The notes beneath the pieces are model-generated. The model was not told the DNA's origin. It did not search any database and saw only the letters and a list, made by a program, of their open reading frames with translations. A stretch of 64,000 bases of DNA from Variovorax paradoxus. GTDB taxonomy: Bacteria; Pseudomonadota; Gammaproteobacteria; Burkholderiales; Burkholderiaceae_C. Made by a program: the position numbers and the translations under genes. Shown here in pieces: positions 17,620 to 26,455 of the stretch (its first letter is position 1; every line of letters begins with the position of its first letter). The stretch is from contig NZ_JAUSRN010000001.1 of the NCBI RefSeq assembly GCF_030811855.1, positions 310,001-374,000 of the forward strand, given 5' to 3'.

Positions 17620-17635
17620 ATAAGCGCTTGCTTAT
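17620..17635. promoter_or_regulatory. Inverted repeat ATAAGC-GCTT-GCTTAT upstream of the MetQ-like gene
   Basis: Perfect 6-base arms with a 4-base centre, in the 180-base gap between the aldo/keto reductase stop and the MetQ-like start, about 105 bases before the latter. On the minus strand TTCGTTG follows directly; TTCGTTG is also seen beside the sulfur-operon elements at 26.36 and 39.19 kb. Candidate operator; terminator function is unlikely because the stem is AT-rich and short. Confidence 0.35.
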
Positions 17636-17695
17636 CTGTTTTTCGCATGCGCCGGGGGCCTTTCGTCCCTCGGATACTGCCGACGGGCACAGCAT

Positions 17696-18730
17696 TCATG
17701 CCGCCGTACGATGCCGAGGCAACCGGCCGAAGAACGGATGGCTCGGGTCGTTGAAGCCCGGCAGCGACGAATGTCCCGTGGTCACGATCGCATCGACCAG
17801 GGCCTCGTCGTCTTCGGTGAAGCGATATTGCAGCGCGGGCAGATAGTCTCCCCATTGCTCCAGCGTGCGCGGGCCGGCGATGGCCGAGGTGATGAGGCGG
17901 TTGTTGAGCACCCAGGCCAGCGCGAACTGCCCGGGCGTGATGCCGCGCCCTTCGACGTGCGCCTTCACGCGCTGCGCAATCTCCAATGATTCGGCACGCC
18001 ATTCGGTCTGCAGGATGCGCTTGTCGTCGCGGCCCGCACGCGTGTCCGGCGGCGGTGCTTTGCCGGGTTCGTACTTGGCTGTGAGCACGCCGCGCGCAAG
18101 CGGGCTGTAAGACACGACGCCCACGCCGTAATACTCGGCCGCGGGCAGGTGCTCGGCCTCGATCTGCCGGTTCGCAAGGTTGTAGAGCGGCTGCGTGGCC
18201 GCGGGGCGGTCCACGTTCAATGCATCGGCCGTGCGGGCGAATTCCGCGATCTTCCAGGCGGGGTGGTTCGACAGCCCGTAGCTGCGCAGCTTGCCGGCGC
18301 GGATCAGGTCGCCCAGCGCGCGCACGGTTTCGGCCACAGAGGTGGCTCGGTCTTCTCGGTGCAGATACAAGAGGTCGATGTAATCGGTGCCCAGGCGCTT
18401 CAGACTGGCCTCCACCGATTGCACGATGCCGTGCCGCCCCGTGCTCCTGTTGTTGGGGCCGACGATGTCCGGATCGGGGTTGGCGAACTTGGTCGCGAGC
18501 ACCCAGCGGTTGCGGTTGGGTGCCACGAGCTGTCCCACGACCTTTTCGGACTCGCCCTTGTTGTAGGCATTGGCGGTGTCGATGAAGTTGACGCCCTGCT
18601 CGAAGGCGCGCTCGGCGATGCGCTGCGCGGTGGCGCGATCGGTCTGGCCGCCGAACATCATGGCGCCGAGGGCGATCGGCGACACGAGGATCCCGCTGCG
18701 GCCGAGGGGACGGTAGTCGATGCTGCTCAT
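17696..18730 (-). CDS. Aldo/keto reductase
   Basis: 344 residues, TIM-barrel AKR of the YghZ/YdjG-like group. The catalytic tetrad is visible: Asp51 and Tyr56 in FIDTANAYNKGESE, Lys81 in LATKFANP, His124 in LLYLHRED. It reduces an aldehyde or ketone with NADPH, cytoplasmic. It follows the LLM monooxygenase gene by 45 bases and probably belongs to the same minus-strand operon. There it could reduce an aldehyde released by oxidative desulfurisation; this last point is inference. Confidence 0.92.
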   Translation of the reverse strand: MSSIDYRPLGRSGILVSPIALGAMMFGGQTDRATAQRIAERAFEQGVNFIDTANAYNKGESEKVVGQLVAPNRNRWVLATKFANPDPDIVGPNNRSTGRHGIVQSVEASLKRLGTDYIDLLYLHREDRATSVAETVRALGDLIRAGKLRSYGLSNHPAWKIAEFARTADALNVDRPAATQPLYNLANRQIEAEHLPAAEYYGVGVVSYSPLARGVLTAKYEPGKAPPPDTRAGRDDKRILQTEWRAESLEIAQRVKAHVEGRGITPGQFALAWVLNNRLITSAIAGPRTLEQWGDYLPALQYRFTEDDEALVDAIVTTGHSSLPGFNDPSHPFFGRLPRHRTAA

Positions 18731-18775
18731 GAGGAAAAAAGCTCCCTGTATCTCTGTCTGGCGAAAGGAAAGGCG

Positions 18776-19960
18776 TTAGAGACGAAGCCCGGCCTGCTTC
18801 ATCAGCGGCAGGATGCGGTCGCCGAAGAATTCGAGGTCGGGCTTGAAGTCGAAGAAGCTCAGTTGCAGGCCGTCGATGCCCGCGCGCTTGAGCTGCACGA
18901 ACTGCTCGACCACCTGCTCGGGCGTGCCGATGACCTCGATGTTTCCGCCAATGGCGCGGCGCCTGGGTGCGTCGTTGCCGACGCGGCCACGCCAGGCATG
19001 CGCGTCGCTGTCGAAGCGGTTGTAGCTGGCGTTGGGGTCGGCATCGAGGTGGTCGACGATGGCATCGTGGTAGTCCCAGGTCTCGCGCTCGGTCTCGCGG
19101 CTGATGACCATCGGGTTGAGCAGCGTGCGCACTTCGCGCCCTACGTGCCGGGCCGCCTGCTTCACGCGCGCGGCGTGCGGGGGCAGCGCCTCGATGGCGC
19201 TTGCGAAGCTGGAGCCGCTCGGGCTGGTGATGAAGACGATGTCGGAGTAGCGTGCTGCGAACTCGATACCTGCATCGGAGCCGGTGGCGTTCACCAGCAC
19301 CGGACGGCCGAAGCGCGGCTTCGGCGAAACGAACGCGCCGTCGAGCTTCCAGGGTGATTCGCCCTTGAACGACCAGTTTTCGGTGTCGGCCCACAGGCGC
19401 TGCACCACCTCGAGGAACTCCGCCGCGAGTTTGTAGCGCCGGTCGTGTTCGATGCGCTGCGAGCCGAACATCTCGTGCTCTACTGCGCGATGGCCCGTGA
19501 CTACGTTGATGCCCCAGCGCCCGCCCGAGATATGGTCCAGCGTGGCGGCGTACTTGGCCAAGTGCAGCGGATGCAGCGGACCGTAGAGCACGTGGATGGT
19601 CGAGATCAGCATGATCCGGCTGGTCACCGCGGTGAGAGCGGCTGTGGTCATGAACGAGTCAAGCGCCTGTCCGTTGAAGACCCCGCCGTAGCCGCCTTTG
19701 GGCAGCCACTGCGAGAGCGCGAACACGAGGTCGAATCCGAGTTGCTCGGCGTGCAGCACGAGATCCCTGTTGTAGTCGAAGCGCCAGTCAGTGGTGCGCG
19801 GCAAGGTCGAGGCGCTCCAGCCGCCCGCCTGGATCGGCAGGAACAGCCCGAGCAGCACGGGCTGCCTGAAGGCCTGGGAGACCGGGCTCTCGCTGAATTC
19901 GGTCGGTGCGGCAAAGCGCTCCCAACCGGCGATGGCGCCGGGCTGGTGGGTCAGGGACAT
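18776..19960 (-). CDS. LLM-class flavin-dependent monooxygenase (SsuD/SfnG-like)
   Basis: 394 residues. The luciferase-like barrel has LGLFLPIQAGGWS, HISGGRWGINVVTGH and the substrate-proximal segment LVNATGSDAGIEFAARYSD, resembling alkanesulfonate and dimethylsulfone monooxygenases, which use FMNH2 and O2 to split C-S bonds. The ATG at 19960 has GGAAGG upstream. No NAD(P)H:FMN reductase (SsuE-like) is encoded in the window, so reduced flavin must come from elsewhere. It is flanked by a DszC-like flavoprotein and an aldo/keto reductase. The exact substrate, sulfonate, sulfone or other, cannot be fixed. Confidence 0.9.
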   Translation of the reverse strand: MSLTHQPGAIAGWERFAAPTEFSESPVSQAFRQPVLLGLFLPIQAGGWSASTLPRTTDWRFDYNRDLVLHAEQLGFDLVFALSQWLPKGGYGGVFNGQALDSFMTTAALTAVTSRIMLISTIHVLYGPLHPLHLAKYAATLDHISGGRWGINVVTGHRAVEHEMFGSQRIEHDRRYKLAAEFLEVVQRLWADTENWSFKGESPWKLDGAFVSPKPRFGRPVLVNATGSDAGIEFAARYSDIVFITSPSGSSFASAIEALPPHAARVKQAARHVGREVRTLLNPMVISRETERETWDYHDAIVDHLDADPNASYNRFDSDAHAWRGRVGNDAPRRRAIGGNIEVIGTPEQVVEQFVQLKRAGIDGLQLSFFDFKPDLEFFGDRILPLMKQAGLRL

Positions 19961-20025
19961 TGTTGAATTACCTTCCAGAGGCCCGAATTCTGACCAGCCA
20001 CTGAGCAAATGGCACGGCCGGAATT

Positions 20026-20034
20026 CGCATATCG
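20026..20034 (-). promoter_or_regulatory. GATATGCG element before the LLM monooxygenase gene
   Basis: CGCATATCG on the plus strand, GATATGCG on the minus, sits 66 bases upstream of the LLM start. It shares its core with the longer elements at 26.36, 35.42 and 39.19 kb. Short match, so weak on its own. Confidence 0.25.
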
Positions 20035-20038
20035 AAAA

Positions 20039-21277
20039 TCAGAAAACCTTGCCTTCCTCCAGATGTTTCGTCGTGCCGTTGAGGTGGTAGTCGCCGATCA
20101 CGCGCGCCTTCTGCAGCAGCGGGTTGTGGTTGAAGATGGTGCGCAGGTTGCGCCAGTGGCGATCGAAGTTTTGCTTGCGTGAGGTGGCGGATGCGCCGCC
20201 CGCTTCGAACAGGCGCTCGGCCGCCTGCAGCGCGATCTTGCTGACGGCCAGCTGTGTCTTCGCGGTGGCGAGTGCGCCGTCGAGCACCAGCTGCTGCAAG
20301 CCCTCTTCTTCCACATCGCCGTCCGCTGCACCACGCCTCAAGGCCTCGGCCGAGCGGTCGAGCTGGCGCGCATTGTCGGCAATGAGCGCATCCACCGCAT
20401 GGGTGCTGGTCGCCAGGTCGCCCACCACCCATTGCGTGAAGTGGTCTTCCGCAGCCGCCGATGCAGGGCTGTGCGCCGCGGGCCGGGCGTTGTGGCGCAC
20501 GTAGTGCAAGGCATCGCTGAACACATTGCGCACGATGCCCGCGGCCACCGCCACCAGGTAAAGCTGTCGCAGCGCCGCCGCGTGGCGCCGTTGCAGGCTG
20601 CGCGGCGATGTGAAAACGATTTCGTCGGGCTGCACCTCCAGTCCGTCGAATTCCAGGCTGCCGCTGGCCGTGAGGCGCTGGCCCATGCCGTCCCAGTCGT
20701 CCCTCACAAGCAGGCCGGTGCGATCGGTGGGTACGATCACCGTCGCATCGCGGCCCTCTTCGTCGCGCACCGCGATGCTCGCGAAATCGGAGAACGCGGT
20801 GCCGGTCGCGTAGTACTTGCTGCCGTTGAGCACCCGCCTGTCGCCCTGCCTTTCGAGCGTCGTGGTTACCGTGCCCGAGCGCGGCGTGCCGAGCTCGGTG
20901 AAGGCGCCGCCGAACAGCGCGCCTTCGCGCACGCGGGCCAGCTGCCGGTCGGCATCCGGGTTGGGCGGGGCCGTGGTCCACAGCTCGATGGCGTTGTAGT
21001 GCGTGCGCAAGGCATGCGCCACGTTGGAGTCAGCCGCCGCGAGCGTGGCGACGACCTGCACGAGGTCTTCGATCGAACCGCCGGGGCCGCCGCGCTCGAC
21101 AGGAACGCGCAGTGCGCCAAGTCCCGATGCGCGGAACAGCGCGAAGGCCTCGAAAGGCAGCGTACCTTCGCGTTCACGCTGCGAGGCACCTTCGGCGATC
21201 GCCGCGCACAAGGCCGGCAATCGATCGATCAGCGTCTGGAGCGGCATGCCCAATAGGGCGCGATCGATGGTATTCAT
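20039..21277 (-). CDS. DszC/SfnB-type acyl-CoA dehydrogenase-like flavin monooxygenase
   Basis: 412 residues. The acyl-CoA dehydrogenase fold shows ALRTHYNAIELW, LNGSKYYATGTAFSDF, and a C-terminal region with RKQNFDRHWRNLRTIFNHNP. This H-W-R-N-x-R-T pattern is typical of DszC, SfnB and related FMN-dependent monooxygenases rather than true acyl-CoA dehydrogenases. It probably oxidises an organosulfur or similar compound with FMNH2 and O2, or handles sulfur compounds as proposed for SfnB. The ATG at 21277 has GGGAAA upstream. First gene of the minus-strand sulfur operon, divergent from an SBP gene. Confidence 0.87.
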   Translation of the reverse strand: MNTIDRALLGMPLQTLIDRLPALCAAIAEGASQREREGTLPFEAFALFRASGLGALRVPVERGGPGGSIEDLVQVVATLAAADSNVAHALRTHYNAIELWTTAPPNPDADRQLARVREGALFGGAFTELGTPRSGTVTTTLERQGDRRVLNGSKYYATGTAFSDFASIAVRDEEGRDATVIVPTDRTGLLVRDDWDGMGQRLTASGSLEFDGLEVQPDEIVFTSPRSLQRRHAAALRQLYLVAVAAGIVRNVFSDALHYVRHNARPAAHSPASAAAEDHFTQWVVGDLATSTHAVDALIADNARQLDRSAEALRRGAADGDVEEEGLQQLVLDGALATAKTQLAVSKIALQAAERLFEAGGASATSRKQNFDRHWRNLRTIFNHNPLLQKARVIGDYHLNGTTKHLEEGKVF

Positions 21278-21490
21278 TGCATTTCCCGGGAGCGATGGAG
21301 AGCCGCGAATATAGGCTCCCTTCCTCATCGGTTCCCGCATAAGAAAACTCGGTTCTCGTACGTGCCGCACCGCGGGCGCTCACGCGCAATCAGCGCATTT
21401 CCAAGATCGAAAAAATGCTAAGTGCCGGCTCCATTTTCCCGGACCATCGTCTGCCCTTTTGCACCAGTCGCGGACACGGCGACCCACTCC

Positions 21491-23101
21491 ATGGCTCTCT
21501 CTTCCCTCCTCCGGAAACTCTCGTCCAGCCAACGGCTGCTTCAGCTGGCGCTGGCCTTCCTGCCCTTCACGGCGGTCGCGCAGGTCAAGGCCCCCGCGCC
21601 GGTGGACGGCGGCACGCTGACCTATGCGGTGTCGCAGGAACCCACCTCGCTCGTATCCTTTCTCGACACCAAGACCGACAACCGCAACATCAGCGCCAAG
21701 GTCACCGAGGGCCTGCTTCGCTACGACGCGAAGTTCAACCCTCAGCCGCTGCTGGCGACCTCGTGGCAGGTGAGCGCCGACGGCCTGAAGTACACCTTCA
21801 AGCTGCGCGCGGGCGTGAAGTTCCACGACGGCCGCGATTTCACTGCCGAGGACGTGCGCTACTCGGTGCTGACCCAGAAGAAGCAAGGCCCGCGCGGGCG
21901 CATCACGCTGGCGAACGTGGAGCGCGTTGACGCACCCGATCCGCTCACCGCCGTGATCGTGCTGGCCAAGCCGGCGCCGTTCCTGATCAAGGCGCTGTCG
22001 TCGGCGGAGCTGCCGATCGTGCCCGCGCACCGCTACGCCGACGGCGACCCGCTGGGCAGCGCGAACAATGCCGCGCCGGTGGGCACCGGCCCCTTCGTCT
22101 TCGAGCAATGGGTGCGCGGCAGCCACCTGGTGCTGCGCAAGAACCCCGGCTACTGGCGCCAGGGCCATCCGCGCATCGACCGCGTGATCGTGAAGTTCGT
22201 GCGCGACCCGGCCGCGATCTTCACCGCCGTCGAGACCGGCGAGGTGGATGTCGCGCAAGGCGTGGGCCTGGCCGACCTCGAACGCCTGTCGGCGAACCCG
22301 AAGCTCAAGGTGGACGACGGCTACGACGGCTTCCTCAACAACGCGTCTTTCCTCGAGTTCAACGTGGAAAACCCGGTCCTCGCGAACGCGAAGGTGCGCC
22401 ATGCCATTGCGCAAGCCATCGACCGCAACTTCATCCGCAACACCATCTACTACAAGCGCGCGGAGGTGGTGAACTCGCCGATCCCGCGCGTGCTCGCCGA
22501 CTACTACGACGACAGCACCTTCCGCGACACCTTCGACGTGGCTGCAGCCAACAAGCTGCTGGACGAAGCGGGCCAGCCGAAGAGGGCCGGCGGCCAACGC
22601 TTCTCGCTGCGGCTGAGCTACATCCCCGGCGCGGAGTTCAAGCGCACGGCCGACTACCTGCGCTCCGCGCTCGCGCGGGTGGGCATCAGGGTCGAGATCG
22701 TCGACGGCGACCTGCCCACCTTCCTCAAGCGCGTCTACACCGCGCGTGATTTCGACCTCAACATCAACGGACTGGGCCGCCTGTTCGACCCGACGGTGGG
22801 CGTGCAGCGCATCTACTGGGGCGACGGCGTGCGCAATCCGCTGATCTGGGTCAACGCGGCCCACTACGACAACCCGCAGGTGGACGAACTGTTTCGGCAG
22901 GCGGCCGTGGAGGTCGACGCGGGCAGGCGCGCCGCGCAGTTCAAACAGATCCAGCAGATCGTCGGGCGCGAGTTGCCGGTGCTGCCCATCGTCACCGTGC
23001 CCTCGATCGTGGTGCACAGCGCGCGCCTGCACAACTTCCACAACAGCATCGACCTGATGTCCGGCGATCTGGCCGACGCATGGATCGAACCCCGGAAGTG
23101 A
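21491..23101 (+). CDS. Oligopeptide-type ABC transporter substrate-binding protein (SBP_bac_5), paralog 2
   Basis: 536 residues from the ATG at 21491, which gives a sensible signal peptide (MALSSLLRKLSSSQRLLQLA... to AVAQVK); an upstream start would overlap the divergent promoter region. Family 5 features: GGTLTYAVSQEP, KFHDGRDFTAEDVRYSV, VGTGPFVFEQWVRGSHLV, FDPTVGVQRIYWGDG. It heads an operon SBP, amidase, SBP, divergent from the flavoprotein operon. The different C-terminal sequence RNPLIWVNAAHYDNP suggests a different ligand from its two paralogs. Confidence 0.92.
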   Translation: MALSSLLRKLSSSQRLLQLALAFLPFTAVAQVKAPAPVDGGTLTYAVSQEPTSLVSFLDTKTDNRNISAKVTEGLLRYDAKFNPQPLLATSWQVSADGLKYTFKLRAGVKFHDGRDFTAEDVRYSVLTQKKQGPRGRITLANVERVDAPDPLTAVIVLAKPAPFLIKALSSAELPIVPAHRYADGDPLGSANNAAPVGTGPFVFEQWVRGSHLVLRKNPGYWRQGHPRIDRVIVKFVRDPAAIFTAVETGEVDVAQGVGLADLERLSANPKLKVDDGYDGFLNNASFLEFNVENPVLANAKVRHAIAQAIDRNFIRNTIYYKRAEVVNSPIPRVLADYYDDSTFRDTFDVAAANKLLDEAGQPKRAGGQRFSLRLSYIPGAEFKRTADYLRSALARVGIRVEIVDGDLPTFLKRVYTARDFDLNINGLGRLFDPTVGVQRIYWGDGVRNPLIWVNAAHYDNPQVDELFRQAAVEVDAGRRAAQFKQIQQIVGRELPVLPIVTVPSIVVHSARLHNFHNSIDLMSGDLADAWIEPRK

Positions 23102-23117
23102 CCACACAAGGGCAACC

Positions 23118-24650
23118 ATGACCACCCAGGACCTCCATTCCTCCCTTCTGGATTCGCTGACCTTCGCGAGCGCCCGCACGCAGGCCGAGGCGCTGGCCGC
23201 GGGCCGCGTTTCGGCCGTCGACCTGCTGGAGCACGCGCTAGCGCGTATCAGCCACTTCGACAACGACCTCAACGCCGTGGTGGTGCGCAACGACGAAGGC
23301 GCGCGTGCGGCCGCTCGCGAAGCCGATGCGGCGCTGGCGCGCGGCGAACGCAAGCCGTTGTTGGGCGTGCCGATCACGGTGAAGGAATCGTTCGACGTGG
23401 CCGGCCTCGTCACGACGAGCGGCAACCCCGACTATGCGAACAACGTGGCTGCGCAGGACTCGCTGGCGGTCGCCGCGCTACGGGCGGCCGGCGCGGTGAT
23501 CGTCGGCAAGAGCAACGTGCCACTCGCATTGGCCGACCTGCAGAGCTACAACGCCATCTACGGCGTGAGCAACAACCCGTGGGACACCACGCGCACGCCG
23601 GGCGGCTCCTCGGGCGGCTCGGCCGCCGCACTCGCGGCAGGTTATGTGGCGCTGGAACTGGGCACCGACATCGGCGGCTCCATCCGCATTCCTGCGCACT
23701 TCAACGGCGTGTACGGCCACAAGCCCACTGCAGGCTTGGTGGCAATGCGCGGCACCGGCGTGCCCTCGGGGCGCTTGGCCGACCGCGACCTGAGCGTGGC
23801 GGGGCCGCTGGCGCGCACAGCGTCCGACCTCGAGCTCGCGCTGGACCTGCTCGTCAACCTCGAGCCGCTGGCCGTCAAGGCCTGGAAGGCCACGCTGCCT
23901 CCGGCGCGGCACGTGCAACTCAAGGACTTTCGCGTGCTGGTGATCGACGAGTGGCCCGGCAGCGCCCGCAGCCTGCACGAGGCGCTGGTGGTCGAGCGCG
24001 TGGTGGAGCGGCTGCGCACGCAGGGCGCGAAGGTGAGCCGGCCCTCGGAACTGCCGCCCGGCCTGCTGCCCGATCTCACGGCGTCGCACCGCGTCTACCG
24101 AAGCCTGCTGGGCTCGTCGCTTGCCTCGCCGCCCGCGCTGAGCAAGGCGGCGCAGAAACGGCTCGAAGCGCTTGCGGTCGACGACGACAGCGCCGATGCC
24201 GCATGGCTGCGCGCGCCCACGCTGCGCCACAGCGACTGGCTCCGGGACAACGAGCGGCGCGTCGCGCTGCGCCATCAATGGGAGCGCCTCTTCGAGACCT
24301 TCGACGTGGTGGCGACGCCGGTCGCGCCGCTGCCGGCCTTCCGCCACAACCACAACGAGCCGAAAGATGCGCGCACTTACCCCGTCGAGTTCGAAGGCGG
24401 CGCGCGGGAGGTGCGTTTTCTCGATCTTTTCCATTGGGCGGGCCTGCCAGTGCTGCCGGGCCTGCCAGCGACGAGCTTTCCAGTCGGGCTCGACGACGAC
24501 GGGCTGCCGGTGAGCGCGCAGGCCGTGGGGCCGTACCTCGAAGACCGCACGACCATCGCCTTTGCGCACCTGCTTGAACAGGTCTATGGCGGCTTCATCG
24601 CACCGCCCGGATTCGGCGCAGTCCCGGCAACCAAGGCATCGCGGCCATGA
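23118..24650 (+). CDS. Amidase signature family hydrolase (second copy)
   Basis: 510 residues. Triad: Lys89 in PITVKESF, cis-Ser164 in TPGGSSGGSA, nucleophile Ser188 in LGTDIGGSIRIPA. It hydrolyses an amide bond. Placed between two oligopeptide-type SBPs, 16 bases after the first and overlapping the second by ATGA, so its substrate is probably what those proteins deliver, for example an N-acylated or peptide-like sulfur compound; that is inference. It is only distantly similar to the amidase at 0.2-1.6 kb. No signal peptide. Confidence 0.92.
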   Translation: MTTQDLHSSLLDSLTFASARTQAEALAAGRVSAVDLLEHALARISHFDNDLNAVVVRNDEGARAAAREADAALARGERKPLLGVPITVKESFDVAGLVTTSGNPDYANNVAAQDSLAVAALRAAGAVIVGKSNVPLALADLQSYNAIYGVSNNPWDTTRTPGGSSGGSAAALAAGYVALELGTDIGGSIRIPAHFNGVYGHKPTAGLVAMRGTGVPSGRLADRDLSVAGPLARTASDLELALDLLVNLEPLAVKAWKATLPPARHVQLKDFRVLVIDEWPGSARSLHEALVVERVVERLRTQGAKVSRPSELPPGLLPDLTASHRVYRSLLGSSLASPPALSKAAQKRLEALAVDDDSADAAWLRAPTLRHSDWLRDNERRVALRHQWERLFETFDVVATPVAPLPAFRHNHNEPKDARTYPVEFEGGAREVRFLDLFHWAGLPVLPGLPATSFPVGLDDDGLPVSAQAVGPYLEDRTTIAFAHLLEQVYGGFIAPPGFGAVPATKASRP

Positions 24651-26278
24651 CCCGGAGCACCATCGATCGCCGCGCCTTCCTGCAGGGCGGCGCGAGCCTC
24701 GGTCTCGCGGGCCTTGCACCTGCGTGGGCACAAGGCCAGCCTGCCTACGCGACCGCAGCCTCCGGCGCCCCCGTGCGCGGCGGCACGCTCATCGTGCTGA
24801 TCGACCCCGAGCCGCCCACGCTCACCACCATCGCGCATTCGGCGGGCTCGTCGGTGCTGATTTCGGCCAAGGTCACCGAAGGCCTCCTGAGCTACGACTT
24901 CGACCTGGCGCCGCAACCGCAGCTGGCCACCGCCTGGGCCGTGAGCAACGACGGCCTGCAGTACACCTTCACGCTGCGCCGCGGCGTGAAGTGGCACGAC
25001 GGCCGGCCTTTCACCTCGGCCGATGTTGCGCATTCCATCGGCCTGCTCAAGCAATACCACCCGCGCGGCCGCGCCACTTTTTCCAGCGTGGCCGAGGTGC
25101 GCACACCGGACGATTTCACGGCCGTGCTGGTGCTGTCGAAGCCCGTGCCCTACCTGATCACCGCGCTCTCGGCCTCCGAATCGCCCATCGTGCCCCGGCA
25201 CCTGTACGAAAGCGGCAAAGCCGACTCCAACCCGGCCAACAACGCGCCCATCGGCACCGGCCCGTTCATCTTCAAGGAATGGGTTCGCGGCAGCCACGTG
25301 ACTTACGAGCGCAACCCGAACTACTGGGACGCGCCGCGCCCTTACGTCGACCGGCTCATCGTGCGCTTCATCCCCGATGCGGCGGCGCGCGCGGCCGCCA
25401 TCGAGAAGGGCGAGGTGCACCTGAGCCCCGGCACTCCGGTGCCGCTGGGCGACATCGAGCGGCTGCGCGCCAAGCCGAATCTGGTGTTCGAGCCGAACGG
25501 CTACCAATACATCAACAGCGTCTCGCGCGTGGAGTTCAACCTCGAAAACCCGGCCCTGCAGGACCTGCGCGTGCGCCAGGCCATCGCGCACGCCATCAAC
25601 CGCCAAGTGGTGCGCAAGACTGTGTGGTACGGCCAGGGCACGCTCATTCCGGGGCCGGTGCATCCGGCGCTCAAGAGGTTCTACGTGCCCGACCTTCCGG
25701 TGCTGCCCTACGACCTGAAGCAGGCCGAGGCGCTGCTCGACGCGGCAGGCCTCACGCGCGGCAGGGCCGGCGCCAACCTGCGGCTGAAACTGGCCCTGAC
25801 GCCGATCCCCATCGAAGGCGGCCAGCGCACGGCCGAGTACCTGAAGCAGAGCCTGGGCCGCATCGGCATCGAGGTCGCCATCAATTCGCAGGACTTCGCA
25901 ACCTACGTGCGCCGCGTTTATGCCGACCGCGCCTTCGACCTTCACGTGAGCGTGATGAGCAACACCTTCGATCCGACCGTCGGCATCCAGCGCCTGTACT
26001 GGTCGAAGAACTTCAAGAAGGGCCTGCCGTTCTCCAACGGCTCAGGGTACAACAACCCCGAGGTGGACCGGCTGCTCGAAGCCGCGGCCGTCGAGGTGGA
26101 CGAGGGCCGCAGGCGCCAGGCCTTTACCGAGTTCCAGCGCCACATCGTGCGCGACCTGCCCGACATCACGCTGCTGGCCATCGACAGCTACACCATCGCC
26201 CAGCGCCGCGTGCGCGGCCACACCGTGAGCGCCGACGGCATTGCCGGCAACCTGGCCGGAGCTTGGATCGGCACCTGA
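24647..26278 (+). CDS. Oligopeptide-type ABC transporter substrate-binding protein (SBP_bac_5), paralog 3
   Basis: 543 residues with a twin-arginine-like signal (MTRSTIDRRAFLQGGASLG). Family 5 landmarks: GGTLIVLIDPEPPTLTTIA, KWHDGRPFTSADVAHSI, IGTGPFIFKEWVRGSHV, FDPTVGIQRLYWSKNFKKGLPFSNG. It overlaps the amidase stop by 4 bases. It is closest in its C-terminal part to paralog 1 (SKNFKIGLPFSN against SKNFKKGLPFSN). The Tat-type export of one paralog but not the others is a small oddity. Confidence 0.92.
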   Translation: MTRSTIDRRAFLQGGASLGLAGLAPAWAQGQPAYATAASGAPVRGGTLIVLIDPEPPTLTTIAHSAGSSVLISAKVTEGLLSYDFDLAPQPQLATAWAVSNDGLQYTFTLRRGVKWHDGRPFTSADVAHSIGLLKQYHPRGRATFSSVAEVRTPDDFTAVLVLSKPVPYLITALSASESPIVPRHLYESGKADSNPANNAPIGTGPFIFKEWVRGSHVTYERNPNYWDAPRPYVDRLIVRFIPDAAARAAAIEKGEVHLSPGTPVPLGDIERLRAKPNLVFEPNGYQYINSVSRVEFNLENPALQDLRVRQAIAHAINRQVVRKTVWYGQGTLIPGPVHPALKRFYVPDLPVLPYDLKQAEALLDAAGLTRGRAGANLRLKLALTPIPIEGGQRTAEYLKQSLGRIGIEVAINSQDFATYVRRVYADRAFDLHVSVMSNTFDPTVGIQRLYWSKNFKKGLPFSNGSGYNNPEVDRLLEAAAVEVDEGRRRQAFTEFQRHIVRDLPDITLLAIDSYTIAQRRVRGHTVSADGIAGNLAGAWIGT

Positions 26279-26359
26279 TCTTGCGCGTTTGCTTGTGCGG
26301 AAGTCTCCCTGGCAACCGCCCACGGGGCTATGGTGCCTCGAAGGCCCGTATCAAAAACT

Positions 26360-26376
26360 GCATATCGATAGTTGAA
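26360..26376 (+). promoter_or_regulatory. Sulfur-operon element GCATATC-N2-TAG-N2-GAA
   Basis: GCATATCGATAGTTGAA lies 80 bases before the start of the amino-acid ABC operon. It matches 13 of 17 positions with the element upstream of the DppB-like gene (35418-35434, minus). TTCGTTG follows at 26381-26387. Candidate binding site of a sulfur regulator of LysR type (CysB/Cbl/SsuR); the regulator is not in the window. Confidence 0.4.
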
Positions 26377-26455
26377 GGCATTCGTTGCGATGGCAGCCCC
26401 GGCCTCGCAAGATCCCCGCTGGCCCCGCTTTGCCCTTTTCCGCTCTTCCTATCCA

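Noticed and set aside
23118-24650. Possibility that the two amidases are recent duplicates
   Set aside because: They share only the signature motifs; lengths, termini and neighbours differ.
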